Source: Rhipicephalus microplus (Eukaryota > Arthropoda > Arachnida > Ixodida > Ixodidae). From it: a stretch of 64,000 bases of DNA. The notes below the pieces were generated by a model. The model did not search any database. It worked only from the letters and a program-made list of their open reading frames with translations, and was not told the DNA's origin. Positions within the stretch are counted from its first letter, which is position 1; each line of letters begins with the position of its first letter. Positions 33,180 to 45,074 of this stretch are shown in pieces. A program made the translations under genes and the position numbers. The DNA lies in the NCBI RefSeq assembly GCF_043290135.1, contig NC_134701.1, forward strand, positions 98,200,202 through 98,264,201, in the 5' to 3' direction.

Positions 33180-34139
33180 ACGGTGAAATTGCGATGCGCA
33201 GTGACTGATCAGTTGAATACGAGTGTTTCCGTCTTGCTTACTCCCGGAGATTACAAATGTCTTCGTCGTCACTGGCAAAAGTCAATGAATGATCTAAATG
33301 AGGGTAATAAGAGAGCGATCAGCTGTTCAAGACAGGGCATTACACTGGAGCAGTATTCACCGATTAGGGAGCCAGAGCATTTACCTCGAGGTTTTAGCCT
33401 AAGCACTAACTCTGTGCAGCGCACAGTGGAGAAACAGGACGACCGAGCAAGAGAGCCGCAACCGGCTAATTTCGCGTCACTTGTACAGCAGGCGCAGTTG
33501 AGAAGTTGCCGTGAATGAACTAACGTGGATAGCGCACGGCTTAGTCCATTCGATGGAAATGCTCTCGATGGAGAGAACGAACGTGGCGAGCCACTTGCCG
33601 ATGTGCGGCGTCAGGTGAAAAAGGGGTCGCACGTCAGGGTAACTCATAGGGCACAGTTGGACCAAAAGCAGTTCTGCCATCCATTGGAACTAGCTAAAGC
33701 GTTAGCGCACGACGGCTTCTTCAGTGGTAAATTCTCAGAAAAGAAAAGGAGAAAGCGTGCTAAAAAGCGGCTAGCATTGTGTTTCGGCGGTAGAACGAAG
33801 GGGTTCTACGTCTTGCGTGTTGCCTGTTCAAGAGGAAAAGCACTCAAAGTAGGACCATCGCGTGCGCGACTAAAGTGTGAAATGGAGCAGTAGGTTCTTT
33901 GTAGGATCGAACTCACAGATTAGTAGAAGGTAATTTTAGTTTGGATTCTCATTTTTTAAAGTTTTGAAACAGGCTTTTTTTATGTAATCGCTGCGGAGAG
34001 AAGTTATTTTAGTAACTAGTTTGGCGCTTTTTTTTTAGTGTTTAGGTATGGCATGTTACCGAAGAGTGGTGGCATGGTGAAAGGCTTCAGTGAAAAGTCG
34101 GCTATTTATTGGTAACGGAAGTTCGAGAGTTTCGAACAC
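33180..34139 (+). other. Gag-pol linker region of the LTR element, RT fingers/palm not recognised
   Basis: Open frames of 111 (33183-33518) and 122 codons (33525-33893) show no RT motif. The second is Lys/Arg-rich. The typical LPQG and YxDD motifs are absent on the plus strand, so the central RT part has probably been deleted. Confidence 0.5.
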
Positions 34140-34440
34140 GCTGCCATGAAACGTAGAAACACAGGCAGCGTTTGATGAGTTAGAGGCTTTCGTGTTGATT
34201 TCTGAGTGACGGCAACCAACCCAGCGAAGGTTTTTGTTTGGCTACGAACGCATCGGAAAGGGCAATGAGGGGTTCCCTCTCCCAAACGATAGGGGAATGG
34301 GAACGATCAGTCGCATTCTTCAGTAATAGACTGAACTAGTCGCTACGGGAGGCGTCCACAGTTGAAGGAGAGGCGAATGAAAAAAAAGCTGAACGAGGCT
34401 GCTTGTGCTCTTTCGCGTCTCGGATAATCACTTAGTTGCG
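34140..34440 (+). pseudogene. RT connection and RNase H remnant
   Basis: At 34153 a frame reads VETQAAFDELEAFVLI, typical of the end of gypsy RT (W-x-x-x-x-Q-x-A-F-x-x-L). After a frameshift, 34241-34336 reads ATNASERAMRGSLSQTIGEW and then ERSVAFFSNRLN, corresponding to the TDAS...VLSQ...VAFxSRxLN block of RNase H, with the catalytic-type Asp replaced by Asn. Near 34395 NEAACALSRL matches the NxxADALSR end of the domain. The order fits, but large internal pieces are missing. Confidence 0.7.
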
Positions 34441-35265
34441 TGATTGCAACTCTTTGTAGTAAGGTTGCGTTTAGTCTGTCTCATATGGTTGAGTTTTGTT
34501 GCTGTTGTTGTTGTTTTTTTCTCAAGTAGTCTCTCTGAAATGAATGAATGTACAGAAGTTTGCATCACACGTTAAAGTGTTATGCGTGATGTTTAGGTGG
34601 GTCGAACAGACTAACAGTTCCAGCGTTGTGTGAAAATGTCTTGTTTGTTGTACATTTCTAGTTGAGTTGCTTGTTACGATACGAGCTTGCCTACAAGTGG
34701 CAGAACTGCTTTTAGGTGTATAACATGTGCTGTATAGGAATAGGTTTGTAGATTATATAAGGTATCGGTTTTGAAGTTAGTTTGTCATAATTGTTTTTCT
34801 TGGTGCGATCTGCTGAGACCAAGATATACCTATAGAGGTGGGTCCGTCGCTCTCTTTGAGTGTTATGCGGGGCATAGAGAGCGCGTGGACTTGGTCTGCC
34901 ATTTTGGGACAATGACAGTGTGGTGTTGTGAATGTAAAAGACAATATGCCGCCAGATTATCCACGGTGCGTGTGCCCTGTGCGAAGCTAATGCGAACTTA
35001 CTAGTGCTGTGGACTTCATCCTAAGTGCGTTATTCAGTGTTGTGCATTACGAGAGTGCTTTCTGTCGGAGGACTATTTGAGGGCATTATGCATATGTGTT
35101 GTTGTGTCCATTTCGCAGAAAAACGCGAAAGTTCTGTTGAGATGGAAGTGATAATCCGTTCACGCATGTGCCTGCACTAGAATAAGTTTTTTTTTGAGTG
35201 ATTTCTTTGTTTTTGTATCGCCTTACTGGACATCGAGTATCCAGTAACACTCTTGAGGGGGGAGG
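34441..35265 (+). other. 3' internal region and polypurine tract of the LTR element
   Basis: No integrase motif (HHCC or DDE) is visible. The region contains a (GTT)n run near 34500 and a T-rich stretch. It ends with the polypurine tract TTGAGGGGGGAGGAG (35253-35267) at the edge of the 3' LTR. Confidence 0.6.
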
Positions 35266-36225
35266 AGTTAGTATGAGACACCAATTACCAGCGTGTTGGG
35301 TGCAGCGCAATTAATGCGGCTGATGTAGAGCGCGTAGCCAGTTCCCGGACCATCAACTAGCGAAGCCAATCGGTTCCGCGAAGGCGAACGCGGAAGACCC
35401 CGAGCATGAAAAAGAAAGGAGACTTTTTCGTTCGCACAGTCCACGAGGGGAGCCGTCAAGGTCGCCCTCGTTCGGGATTAGAAAGGAGAAGCCTGCTCGG
35501 AAAAGCGTCTGGCAAGAGGTAGGTCAGGCGCCACCGTCTGAGTTTTAAGCCATTGTTGGCATGCGTGCGTGCCATTGAGAATGACGCGGGGACACGACCA
35601 CCTGGCTGACCCAGATATAGTGGCGGCAGGGAGACGAGCATAATCTCTCCCGCTGTTGTTAGGATGTCGGGGTGCCTCGCTGTCGCATGCACACCTGGTA
35701 AGTGCACGGAGCCCAACGGTGTACCCACCGCTCTTAGGGAGGCTTCTACGAAGCAACAATTGACGAGAGAACTGACAGGGCTCGAGCGTGAGAACGGCTG
35801 CCGATAGAAGTCGGCCGACAGAGACAGCAAGGCCTGGCATGGGAGAGAGTGTGCCTCAGGGAGAACCTATCCCTTTGCGAGTAATATTTGGTAACGTGGT
35901 TTTTACCAACGCAGTGTCCATTATGAAAGTGTTTGTGCGATTGGTTGTAATGATGCGAGTCCCAATATGTGATTGGTTTGTGTGAAGACTCCTTGTTCAA
36001 CTGAGGGTTGAAAAGATAGTGTTTGAATCTGAAATAGAGAGCGGATGTTAGGGCTTGGACTCGGGCAGTAGCCTGAAGCTGCGCGAAAGCGTCTCTTCAC
36101 CGGATTACGGCTCTTTCTTCGCGCTGCCACCGTGCACTCGAGTCATTGAGGGGACCCATTCCGAACCTCAAACATCTTCCCTCCTTAGCTAGTGTTGAAG
36201 CTAGTCGAGGAGTAGAAATTTAACT
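35266..36225 (+). repeat. 3' LTR, 960 bp
   Basis: Starts AGTTAGTATGAG directly after the polypurine tract and ends AAATTTAACT. It lacks the TIR element found in the 5' LTR and so provides the empty site. Confidence 0.82.
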
Positions 36226-37667
36226 GTGGTGTTGCTCCTCTGCTCGTTCGCAACACACTTCAATCTACCTTCATCCCCTTCACCGCCCGCAATGCTCGTC
36301 CGCATATCAAGTGGAAACGCTCTCGCACCTCGATAATATATATGAAAACTTGCACGAAACCCGTGTCGTTGCGATTCGAAGAAACGTTTACTCGAGTGAA
36401 GGTTACACCGAGTTTCGCTTCACATTGTTCTTCCAGCAATCACGTCGCCGCCTGTTTCAGACTGGTAAATGACGTGCGCAACCCTGCTGCTTCGCATCCC
36501 ATTATGTTTCCCTTCGGGTAGATGGTCCATATTTTTTTCTATTCAGAGCGAAGCTGTTTGCACAGATTCTTGTCTTACCCCGGTACTAAACGATATTATT
36601 CTAGCAACGTATGACAGATCTCTAATAGATTGCGTGCAACAAACGAGTGCTGTTAAGATGTTCATATTTCTGGACGACCTTTTGACAATTTGCTGGTCTA
36701 ACCACGACATCAGTGAGCTCCATGCTGGTTAAATTCTTAATTTCTTTCATTTCATTTATTTTAATATACCCGTCAGTGCCAGAGGCAGTACAGAGGGGAA
36801 GTGCTAACAACGCTTTGACATGTAAAAATTAAGAGAAGAAAAAATTGAACAAGAAAACGCCAGGCCTGCGCGGAAGGCACAGCACAGTCACAGCGAAAGC
36901 AAGAAATAGAGAGAAAATACTTTATTCAGAGGATCCTGCGTAGGGTGGGTGCCGGCCTCGCAGGGCGCGGTCTACCCTTCTAACAATCTAGTCTATGCAC
37001 TCCTAAAAACAGTGGGACAAGAACTTGAGGATTGAACCTGACCCGACAAAGGATACTTGAATTCCCGCACCCCACGCTTGCGGGTCACGAGTTCCCGTTG
37101 TCCTCTGCCTGGCCAGGACCCCCTCGAGCCGCTGGATCGCCCATTTCTGAGATCGGTAGTCTACCGAGCGGATCCACTGCTCCATCTGTGCTGGCAGTTC
37201 TTGGCGGGCGGTGCTGTCGTCGGCACCATTTACTAGAAGAGCGGCCTTTTAGAGCCTTTTCTACACACTCATTGGGTAACTGCTGCAAGCACACTTGCTT
37301 GATGCCCGCTACTTCATTAAAAATAAAATTTTTAGGGTAGTAGGCTGGCATTCGCTATGCTACTTTTGTGATTCTTCTGAGAAGCGTGATAACCGCTAAA
37401 CTATTGCGAAGAATTTTGCGCCAATTGTTCATGCAGTGACTGACGACAATGAGGAATTATACCATTAGTGATTGTGTGCCAAGGTCAATAGCTGAACAAA
37501 AACAAGATTCTTAATGGGTTGGTGCATTTGACGACACACTCATTACGCTATTCGCATTGTGTGACGCTTCGCTGTTCTTTTGCTGTTCTAAAACGCTTTA
37601 TCACTCGCTTTAACACGATTCTTTTCCCCACATCTAGCCTGCCTAGAGCAAGTTTGTTTACAAGTAC
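36226..37667. other. Unassigned sequence
   Basis: Frames of up to 102 codons without a recognised domain. On the minus strand, 37351-36900 has mixed GC-rich coding-like composition followed by AATAAAGTATTTTCTC, which could be the polyadenylated 3' end of an unidentified element. I could not identify the protein. Confidence 0.35.
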
Positions 37668-37870
37668 CAAGCACCGGCGTGGCTCAGAGGATGAATACTG
37701 AACTGGCACGCAGTGGACCGTGTTTTGAGCATCACTGTGTCCTTGGCACTGCGTTTTTTTCCTTTCACCTTAATGGTTGCAGACACCACCGGCGCTGGTA
37801 GTTGGGGACAACTACGGCACCGCATGTGACCCGAGTATTTATCTCATAAAAGCTTTCGCTGTAAATGTAT
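37668..37870 (+). mobile_element. tRNA-derived SINE (GGCGTGGCTCAG family)
   Basis: ACCGGCGTGGCTCAGAGGAT gives a box A, CTGGCACGCAGTGGACC gives the anticodon-arm region, and GTGTTTTGAGCATCACT is a decayed box B. The body includes GGTTGCAGACACCACCGGCG, GGGGACAACTACGGCACCGC, GACCCGAGTATTTATCTCAT and an AAAGCTTTCGCTGTAAATG end. I recognise the pattern from tick sequences but have no family name for it. Confidence 0.68.
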
Positions 37871-38670
37871 AATAAAACACAAAAGTAAAACCATACGCAT
37901 ATGAAACAAATAAGCAAAAATGTAAACACGTAGCGAATTTAGAAAAAAGCCGGAGTACGTCAGCTACGGAATTACGGAACTGTTTGTGATGAATAATGTT
38001 CACAAGATTCATGCTGTTCTGGTTTCTCGGTCATTTTCGCCCGAGAAACCTACAACAGCATTTCCTAGTCATAACACACATCAATTTATTATTCTCCAAT
38101 TGTTTTTATCTGATCACATGATCGGGCAGTATATGGCTGCTCCAAGAAGACCTGATTACTTTACCGTTCTGCGCATTCAATGTTTGTTGGGCAAATAATA
38201 GCTAAATATAATCTAGCTTTAGCGTTGTCGTGATCGTTCGACAAGCACGGTGTAACGCACTTTTGACAGAATGCGTATGACAGAATACCCCGACAAGATG
38301 CAGGCTCCTGAAGCAGGAGCTCTTCTAGCTGATTTCAGCCACCAGGAAAAAAATGTATAGGCATCAACAAAAGAGTTCATCTTCGAAAACAATGACACTT
38401 GCACTTTCGCATGCGATATCGTATTCTATAAAGTAGCAGAAAAACGAGGCGTCGGTGTTGTCTTTTCCGCAAAAAAAAAAACTTGTCTGGCACACGCTGG
38501 AGAAAAGAGGAAACACACAGCCTCACGCGTGTGATAGGAAACATGCGAAGAAGCTCTTTATTGTTGCCACAAGGCAGTTTTTAAAATCTCTCTCTCTCTC
38601 TCTCTCTCTCTTGTGATAGGTTCTGCATCTGTCAAACTGGCCGGTACGTAAATATTCGCCACAAGTTGTT
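37871..38670. other. Unassigned AT-rich sequence with (TC)n
   Basis: A 26-bp TC tract lies at 38587-38612 and an A11 run near 38471. No coding signal. Confidence 0.45.
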
Positions 38671-38924
38671 TGATTGATTGACTAATTAATATGTGGGGTT
38701 TAACATCCCAAAACCATCATATGATCATGAGAGATGCCGTAGTGGAGGGCTCTGGAAATTTTGAACGCCTGGGTTTCTTGAACGTGCGCCCAAATCTGAG
38801 CGTGCACACGGACTTACAGCATTCTCGCCTCCATCGAAAATACAGCCGCTGTAGCCGGGATTCAATCCCGCTACCTGCGGGTCAGCAGCTGAGTATCTTA
38901 GCTACTAGACCACCGCGGCAGGGT
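38671..38924 (-). mobile_element. Ruka-like tRNA-derived SINE, near full length
   Basis: The minus strand starts at 38924 (ACCCTGCCGCGGTGGTCTAG), has a box B of GGGATTGAATCCC, and ends in CAATCAATCA at the 38671 side. It carries several private substitutions (GTGCGCCC, TCGAAAATAC), so it is an older copy. Confidence 0.9.
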
Positions 38925-39639
38925 GGTTGCCACAGAGAACACCCTAATATAGTCAAGAGTAAACGTGAGTGACAGCTTTTGCATTTTTATTATGATTATG
39001 TCTAAGTGTTAACAAATACCTTGTCGGTGTTCCGCTCTCTTCTAAGCCTTTTCATGACCAATGTTCGTATGTACACTAACATAGAGAAATAGAGAGAGAG
39101 AGTGATTCAAGTAAGAAGAAGAATATCATGTGACTTTTTGTTCTGCTTTTCGTTGTGGTGCAGGGGGGGGGGAGGTTTATGCCTCAGCCCCTTTGACGAT
39201 GGCGAAGTCGGAAGTAAAGTTTGCAGAAGCAAAAAGAGAATATATCCGGGTGGGGTTATTAGATCACTAGAGATTATCTTGACGGACACCTGGGGTGTTG
39301 TAACAGAAAGGTAGTTGGCTGCCAAGTGAAGTCTAGTCAATCCAGCTGCCTTGGAATACGGGCGAAAGGGAAGACGAGACTGGTGGACCATGTCATTGGC
39401 ATCACACAGGCAGGTTCAGCTGAGCGGAAAAGTCAAAGCGTGGTTCCTATATGACATTTTTCTGTGTTTTGCCCTCTTTTTCGTTTTCTTTGAAGTTGAC
39501 AGGACGAATGCTCGTTAGCTTCACTACTGAAAGACCTTAGTTTTTTCAGGAACTCTCAATACTATGGGCAAGCACACCGTCGTATTTCAACAAGGTAGCC
39601 CAATAAGCAACAACGTCTAAAAGTACACCATCATTTGTG
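38925..39639. other. Unassigned sequence with a poly-G tract
   Basis: A short G run lies at 39163-39172 and AGAGAGAGAG at 39091-39103. The two overlapping antisense frames near 39100-39390 show no domain. Confidence 0.4.
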
Positions 39640-39845
39640 ATTCTGTGGTGCCGTCTACTCTCCTATGCTGTTGTTGTTGTTGTTGTAGGCGCTATATATT
39701 GCTTGGCCTGCGCGGACACAAGCGGTACGTTTCTTTTTTCCTTGCCCTCCTACCCTCTCTACCATCTTATTCTTCTTTTTTTATACATTTCGTAATACCC
39801 TCCAGGCCAAAGGGATTCTTGAGGAAGTGAAACACATTTTTTTAC
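39640..39845 (+). mobile_element. LINE 3'-end fragment
   Basis: CATTTCGTAATACCCTCC, AGGCCAAAGGGATTCTTGAGG and an A-rich end resemble the 3' termini of tick CR1-like LINEs and the sequence at 32590-32640. A (GTT)n stretch precedes it at 39669. No coding part remains. Confidence 0.45.
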
Positions 39846-40375
39846 TCATGCAATACAATAAATAAAGAACAAAATATAAGCATTGGGTACAAACAGAACA
39901 AGTAAGTGTGGGGGCGTTAATGCAAGGCTAGTTAGCGCAGAACGAAACAAGTGATGATCGATCAAGATAGCCACAGATCCGGGAAGGTGGTTCCCGTCTA
40001 CGGATGTTCTGGGTTCCAGTCTATTGATGTTTGCGCATTACCAGGCGTTTTCCGTCATGGTGTTCGGCTGTGAAAGATTGAGGACTGCTGTTCATATACT
40101 ATATATGCAGCAGAGACAAAACAGCAGAAGGCGCAAAATTTTACGATTAAAAGAGAACACTTACAGTTGATAGTGACGAGCTCCTTGTATCACACAGGTT
40201 AATGAAGCTCCCATGAATGACACACATATAGGCGGCTGCTGCCGGCATGACGATTGCTTAGGCAACGCCACTTTTATTCCATTCAGTGGCAGTGCACATG
40301 CGTGCTCTCTAACGGGAGCAGTCAGCCTGCCTTATAGTTCACGGAATGGTACAAGCGGTGCCCCATGATTGGTAG
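39846..40375. other. Unassigned sequence
   Basis: No frame above 60 codons and no recognisable repeat. The compound microsatellite starts at 40376. Confidence 0.45.
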
Positions 40376-40473
<98 letters not shown>

Positions 40474-40480
40474 AAGACAA

Positions 40481-40579
<99 letters not shown>
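40376..40579. repeat. Compound microsatellite (TC)n(TATC)n(TA)n...(GATA)n
   Basis: In order: about 30 bp TC, 28 bp TATC, 36 bp TA, a unique spacer TGGAAGACAA (40471-40480), then about 98 bp GATA. TATC and GATA are complementary, so the single strand can fold back across the spacer. Confidence 0.97.
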
Positions 40580-40589
40580 CCTGAGAATG

Positions 40590-41050
40590 ACGACGGCAAA
40601 GTGCGGAGCGGCACGTATGCGGACAGCGGCAGCGTTGTAGGTATTTGCTCGCGAATATATTTTTGCGTACATTTTACACTTTCTTTCCCGTAACATATTT
40701 GGTGAAAGGTGCGGGGTAACGACTCGCTATACGGTCCCAGGAGCTGGATCTTCGCAGCGGACGGCGCGTTGCAGCTACTACGATGACTGACTAAGCTACT
40801 GAATGTCAACAAGATTCGTAGCCCCGCAGCTAATCGTTGTGGTGTAACGTCGTGGCCTAGGCCCATTGAACGACACAAGTGGCATAGAGGTCGACGACTG
40901 GCTGGTTCGGTACGAGGGCGCCAGCAGCAGCAACCATTGGGATCCGACGCTGATGTTGGCGTACATCATCTTCTACTTGCGTAGCACGGCAAAACTCTGG
41001 CACAAGACGCATCAAAGAAGAATGATGCAGCTAGGGCGTCTGCAAGCAGT
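40590..41050 (+). mobile_element. 5' fragment of a second Ty3/gypsy-like element (Gag start)
   Basis: From about 40866 the frame reads GIEVDDWLVRYEGASSSNHW, then DPTLMLAYIIFYLRSTAKLW with KTHQ. This is the N-terminal Gag region of another gypsy-type family (VDDWL...NxWD...FYLxGTAxxWxxTH). Upstream, TTTGGTGAAAGGTGCGGGGT (40699) lies where a primer-binding site and LTR edge would be. Coding potential ends near 41069 with no further Gag, so this is a truncated copy. The LTR boundaries are not defined. Confidence 0.6.
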
Positions 41051-42859
41051 AATTACGCTATTTATTTGAGAAACTTAGTCAGCTACAAACATGCGTACCT
41101 TCTTAGTCAAGGTGGTCATCACGTGCATCACCAACACTAAAATTCACGGAAACCGTAAGGCTTTGTTTCGACTCACTGGCATTTTTTTCTTTTTTCCATG
41201 TCGCGGCTGTGCTATGTTCTCTATGATGCATTTGTTCATACAAAAACTGCTTTTATAACTTCGCTGCACCTTTTTCCCTGTAGTTTGCCTCACATATTAT
41301 TACAATTTTGACGTTCATACGTCGAACCGTTTACACAATCTCTCCAACTGCTAAACAAAACAGCATTGTCTATATACCTCATACACCTACGTCGTGTTTT
41401 GTCCTTGCCCTAATGAAATTTTACCTTCTATAAGTTCCCCACTAATGTAGTCTGCATTTATTTTTGAAAGTATACTCGAATAGCAAGGTAACGATATTCA
41501 ATATACCTACACAAGTTCAGAAAAAATCTTCAGTGAACGTGTTATCCTATGAAACATGATGTGTACAACGGAATGTAAGGCATAGTGGTTTTCTCTGGGT
41601 TATTTACGTCATAATTTGTTTTTTACGCGCTCGGTGCATAACCTCAATTGTGGATTGTAAGAAGAAGAAGCATTTAACGTGCTTTAGCTGCTTGATTTGC
41701 TGCGTGAACACGCAACCTGGAAAAGACGTTTCATGTAGTTGTATAATTTCTACTGTGCATAATACCAATCCATGAAGTTTGGTGGTGTAATTGTAACAGC
41801 ACATAAACTTTTATTTGCACCTGAACAGCTGAAAACAAAAGAAAATATTTTATGTTACCGTGTAGACTGCGTTGGATGCAGAGAGGCATTGCTGCTGCAG
41901 AGCCTTCTGTTTATTTTCATAACCAGCACAGCGAAGTAGCTGAGGAAGGGGGGAGCAGGGGGTAATTGGGAACAGGACGCAGGGTGTGAGATAGGCGATG
42001 TCGTTAACGGATCATAAGTGTCGGGTCTCATCTCTCCGGCGTGGTCCCTGGCCCAAATACTCCCTGATCACAGCAATCCTGTCCAGTCAGCGAATGCGTT
42101 ATTGGCAAATGGATCCGCCCCACAGGCTGCTATCACAGATAACACCTATTAGTGCTCGCGCCGCCGTTCAAGAAATGTCGCATCGAGCTGCGGGCCCCTC
42201 CTGGAACGACAGTGACACATATACGACCCACAGGGGACGCGCTTTGCAGCTCCGCATCGAACTAAATGCTGCGACAGAAAAGGAAGTCAGCTGCGTAATG
42301 TTAGAAAGCCTGCTTCACGCTTGATTCAGGCCGTTGCTTTGTGTACTTCACTTTTTGTGGAAATCTGCAGCCATGGCAAACTTTTCCTGCAAATAATTAT
42401 TTTGTTTTGCTGCAGTGAAGTATGCTCAAGAATAAAAATTACGGAATCAAAGAAAGACACATAAGTAGACAGATTGTGAAAAAAAAGCTAATGGTTGCAG
42501 GCTCAGTCAGAAAGCACCGTCCTCAAAAAGGATGACTCTAAGATGGCAAGTCACAAAACGGTTTAACCTTTTACATGTGAGAGACGGGGGTGGCAGATGA
42601 GCGCCACTTGTTGTTTTTGAAATTTCACGTGCTTTGCTAATGAACCAGAAAAAATGACCATATAATTAGTAAGTTCCTGGAAATAGCTCAGTTTGACATC
42701 CATTACATGGATACATATGAATCATTCATATTTTAACGTGTGAGAGTTACAGCTAGTTTCCCGGAAATTCTGGCGTCAGCGTCGTTGGTAGTGACCAAAA
42801 AATTATCATATTATGGTGACCAAAAAAGCGAGAAAGAGAGAGATAAAATAAATATAAAA
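41051..42859. other. Unassigned sequence
   Basis: The longest frame is 41998-42324 (108 codons, plus strand), with no domain and no conserved context. Otherwise AT-rich and featureless. Confidence 0.4.
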
Positions 42860-43510
42860 ACTTGTTAGATCCCACGTACACTGGAAATCGATGATATGCG
42901 AAGCACGAGTAAAAAATGTTGATATGTCACATTAAAATCAGCACAACGTTACTAGGTGGAGGTAAGTGATGCCGTACATGACTTTCGAGTCATCATTATC
43001 ATGTTTGGATGTGTCGTTTACCTTCGTCATCATCTATTCATATCACGTGATACCAAATTTAGTATATGTGGAGCTAGCGAAACGGCCGCGAGCACGCTGT
43101 GAACGTGGTAGGTTGTGCTTTTCTGACATGACACGCATGTCAGTATTATCATTTTTGCACCAGTCATATATTTCATCATACATTGACGTCACGTAACACC
43201 AAATTTGGTATATGTGGAGCTAGCAATACGTCTGCGACCGCATCATGAAGGGCCCAATATATTCGAATGTAGCGTTGACGTGCACGCACGCTGGGCACAG
43301 CGACGCTACGTAAGAAAACGCGAGCACTATATAGTCTGACGCCAGGCGCGCGTCCGTCGGCGCGGTGCAACGGCAACTGGCGCGAAATGCGACATGCTGT
43401 ATTTCGCGCCGTTGCCTTAGACAGACAACACTGCGTCTCCCTTTTTTTCATGACGAAGGGACGCTGGATGCGCTGAAACGCACATGCGTCAGAGAAACGC
43501 AGCGCTGATT

Positions 43511-43834
43511 GAATAATTAATTGATATATGGCGTTTAACCTACCAAAACCAACATCAGGTTGCGGGTTCGAATCCCAGCTGCGGCGGCTGCATTTCCGAT
43601 GGAGGCGGAAGTGTTGTAGGCCCGTGTGGTCAGATTTGGGTGCACATTAAAGTACCCCAGGTGCGGAGTCCTCCACTACGGCGTCTCTCATAATCATATG
43701 GTGGTTTTGGGACCATGAAAACCACTTATCAATCAATCAATCAAAACCACCATATGAATATAACAGACGCCGTAGTGGAGGGCTCCGGAAATTTAGCCAC
43801 CTCCGGTTCTTTAACGTGCACCCAAATCTGAGCA
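43511..43834 (-). mobile_element. Ruka-like SINE (older copy), split by another SINE
   Basis: Two parts of one minus-strand SINE, 43511-43555 (ATTAATTGATATATGGCGTT...) and 43754-43834 (...ATGAATATAACAGACGCCGT to CCCAAATCTGAGC). They are separated by a plus-strand SINE. The tRNA half is missing because the copy is truncated at CAAATCTGAGC. Confidence 0.85.
43556..43753 (+). mobile_element. Ruka-like SINE (younger copy) inserted in the older one
   Basis: 5'-truncated plus-strand SINE starting at CAGGTTGCGGGTTCGAATCC (box B intact) and ending with CAATCAATCAAT. It is bracketed by CAAAACCAACAT (43544-43555) and CAAAACCACCAT (43742-43753), a 12-bp target duplication with one mismatch. Confidence 0.85.
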
Positions 43835-43977
43835 AAAGCAACGCAGCGCGCCGCACGCCTGCGAGTATATGATAGAACCGGCGCCTAACGTGGCAACGCC
43901 GGCGTCACGCGACGAAATGAACGCCGTCGAGCACGCGTACCCCGTCACGTCGAAATGTATTGGCGCCGTGACTGTGG

Positions 43978-44820
43978 AATGTAGTCATGTTTTGGCGTGA
44001 CACGCATCTCGTGACTATCATGTTTGCACCAGTCACATACCTTCATCATCCGATAGCGTCACTTAATACCAAACTTGGCATATGTGAAGCGAGCAAAACA
44101 GCCGAGAGCGCATCATTATGGTGGCATATAGTCATGTTTTTACAAGACACGCATGTCATGATTATCATGTTTGGATGCGTTATTCACCTATGTCGTCCGT
44201 TCTAGTCGTGTAATACCGAATTTGGTACATGTGAAGCTAGCAAAACGGCCACGCGCGCATCAAGAGCATAGCTTGTTGTCATGTTGTTACCTGACACGCA
44301 TCTCATGTTTATCTTGTTTGCACCAGTATCATACCGTCGTCATTTATTCACTTCCCCAAATACCAAATTTGTTATAAGTGAAGCTAGCAAAACGGCCACC
44401 AGTGCATCATGGGTGTCGCATGTCAGCATGCTGTTATATGACACGCATTTTACGATTATCATGTTTGCACCAGTCACATACCATCGTCATTCATTCGCGT
44501 ACTCTAATACCATATTTGGAACATGTGACACTAGCGATACGGCCGCGTGCGCATCATCAGCATGGCATGTAGTCATGTTGGTTCATGACATGCATGTCAT
44601 AATTTTCATGTTAGGGTATGTTGCTTATGTTCGCCACGCAATCGTGCCATACCATACCAGTTTTGTAATATGCCATGTGAACGAAACCACCGCAAGGGCT
44701 GCAAGACCATGAAATGTAAATCACGACATTCGTGACATACATGTCTGATTTTCATGTTATGACTAGTCAGATATGTTCTTCATATAGTCATGTTACGCCA
44801 TACCAACCATTATCGAAACA
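43978..44820 (+). repeat. Satellite array with exact 147-bp period
   Basis: The anchor ACACGCAT and its variants occur at 44000, 44147, 44294, 44441, 44588 and 44735, five consecutive steps of exactly 147 bp. Sequence between units is only moderately conserved, so length is kept better than sequence. Confidence 0.88.
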
Positions 44821-44847
44821 GCCAGTTGAGCTAAAAGTCGTAGGTCT

Positions 44848-45062
<215 letters not shown>

Positions 45063-45074
45063 CGCTCCAAATCG

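Larger units (their letters stand above)
28561..36225 (+). mobile_element. Ty3/gypsy-like LTR retrotransposon with nested insertions
   Basis: Two ~960-bp direct repeats (28561-30059, enlarged by an insertion, and 35266-36225) begin AGTTAGTATGAGACACC. The 3' copy ends TAACT, giving AGT...ACT-type termini. A polypurine tract, GAGGGGGGAGGAG, lies immediately before the 3' LTR. Inside, in order, are Gag, a CCHC knuckle, an aspartic protease split by an insertion, and RT/RNase H debris. I find no integrase and no intact polymerase. By eye the LTRs differ at several percent of positions, so the element is older than the compact one at 3418. No convincing 4-5 bp target duplication is seen (TTGT left, GTGG right). 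Confidence 0.82.
42860..44830 (+). repeat. Composite satellite-bearing repeat, copy 1
   Basis: Order: a leader (42868-42960, AGATCCCACGTACACTGG...CAGCACAACGTTAC), satellite-like units (42966-43250), a GC-rich middle (CATCATGAAGGGCCCAATAT...CTGACGCCAGGCG, 43240-43500), nested SINEs (43511-43834), a second GC-rich part (43838-43960) and six 147-bp units (43978-44820), followed by (GATA)n. The same parts occur in the same order at 56370-58360, so the whole is a dispersed unit of about 2 kb. The unit consensus contains ATGTTGTTACATGACACGCA, ATTATCATGTTTGCACCAGT and ATACCAAATTTGGTATATGT (a palindromic core). Confidence 0.82.

Noticed and set aside
28557..36229. 4-bp target duplication for the large LTR element
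   Set aside because: Flanks TTGT and GTGG do not match, so no duplication is claimed.
37085..37351. 88-codon minus-strand frame with downstream AATAAA as a gene end
   Set aside because: No recognisable protein, and the frame could equally belong to an unknown element; kept only as a remark.
41998..42324. 108-codon frame as a hypothetical protein
   Set aside because: No domain, no repeat of the frame elsewhere, composition like its flanks.
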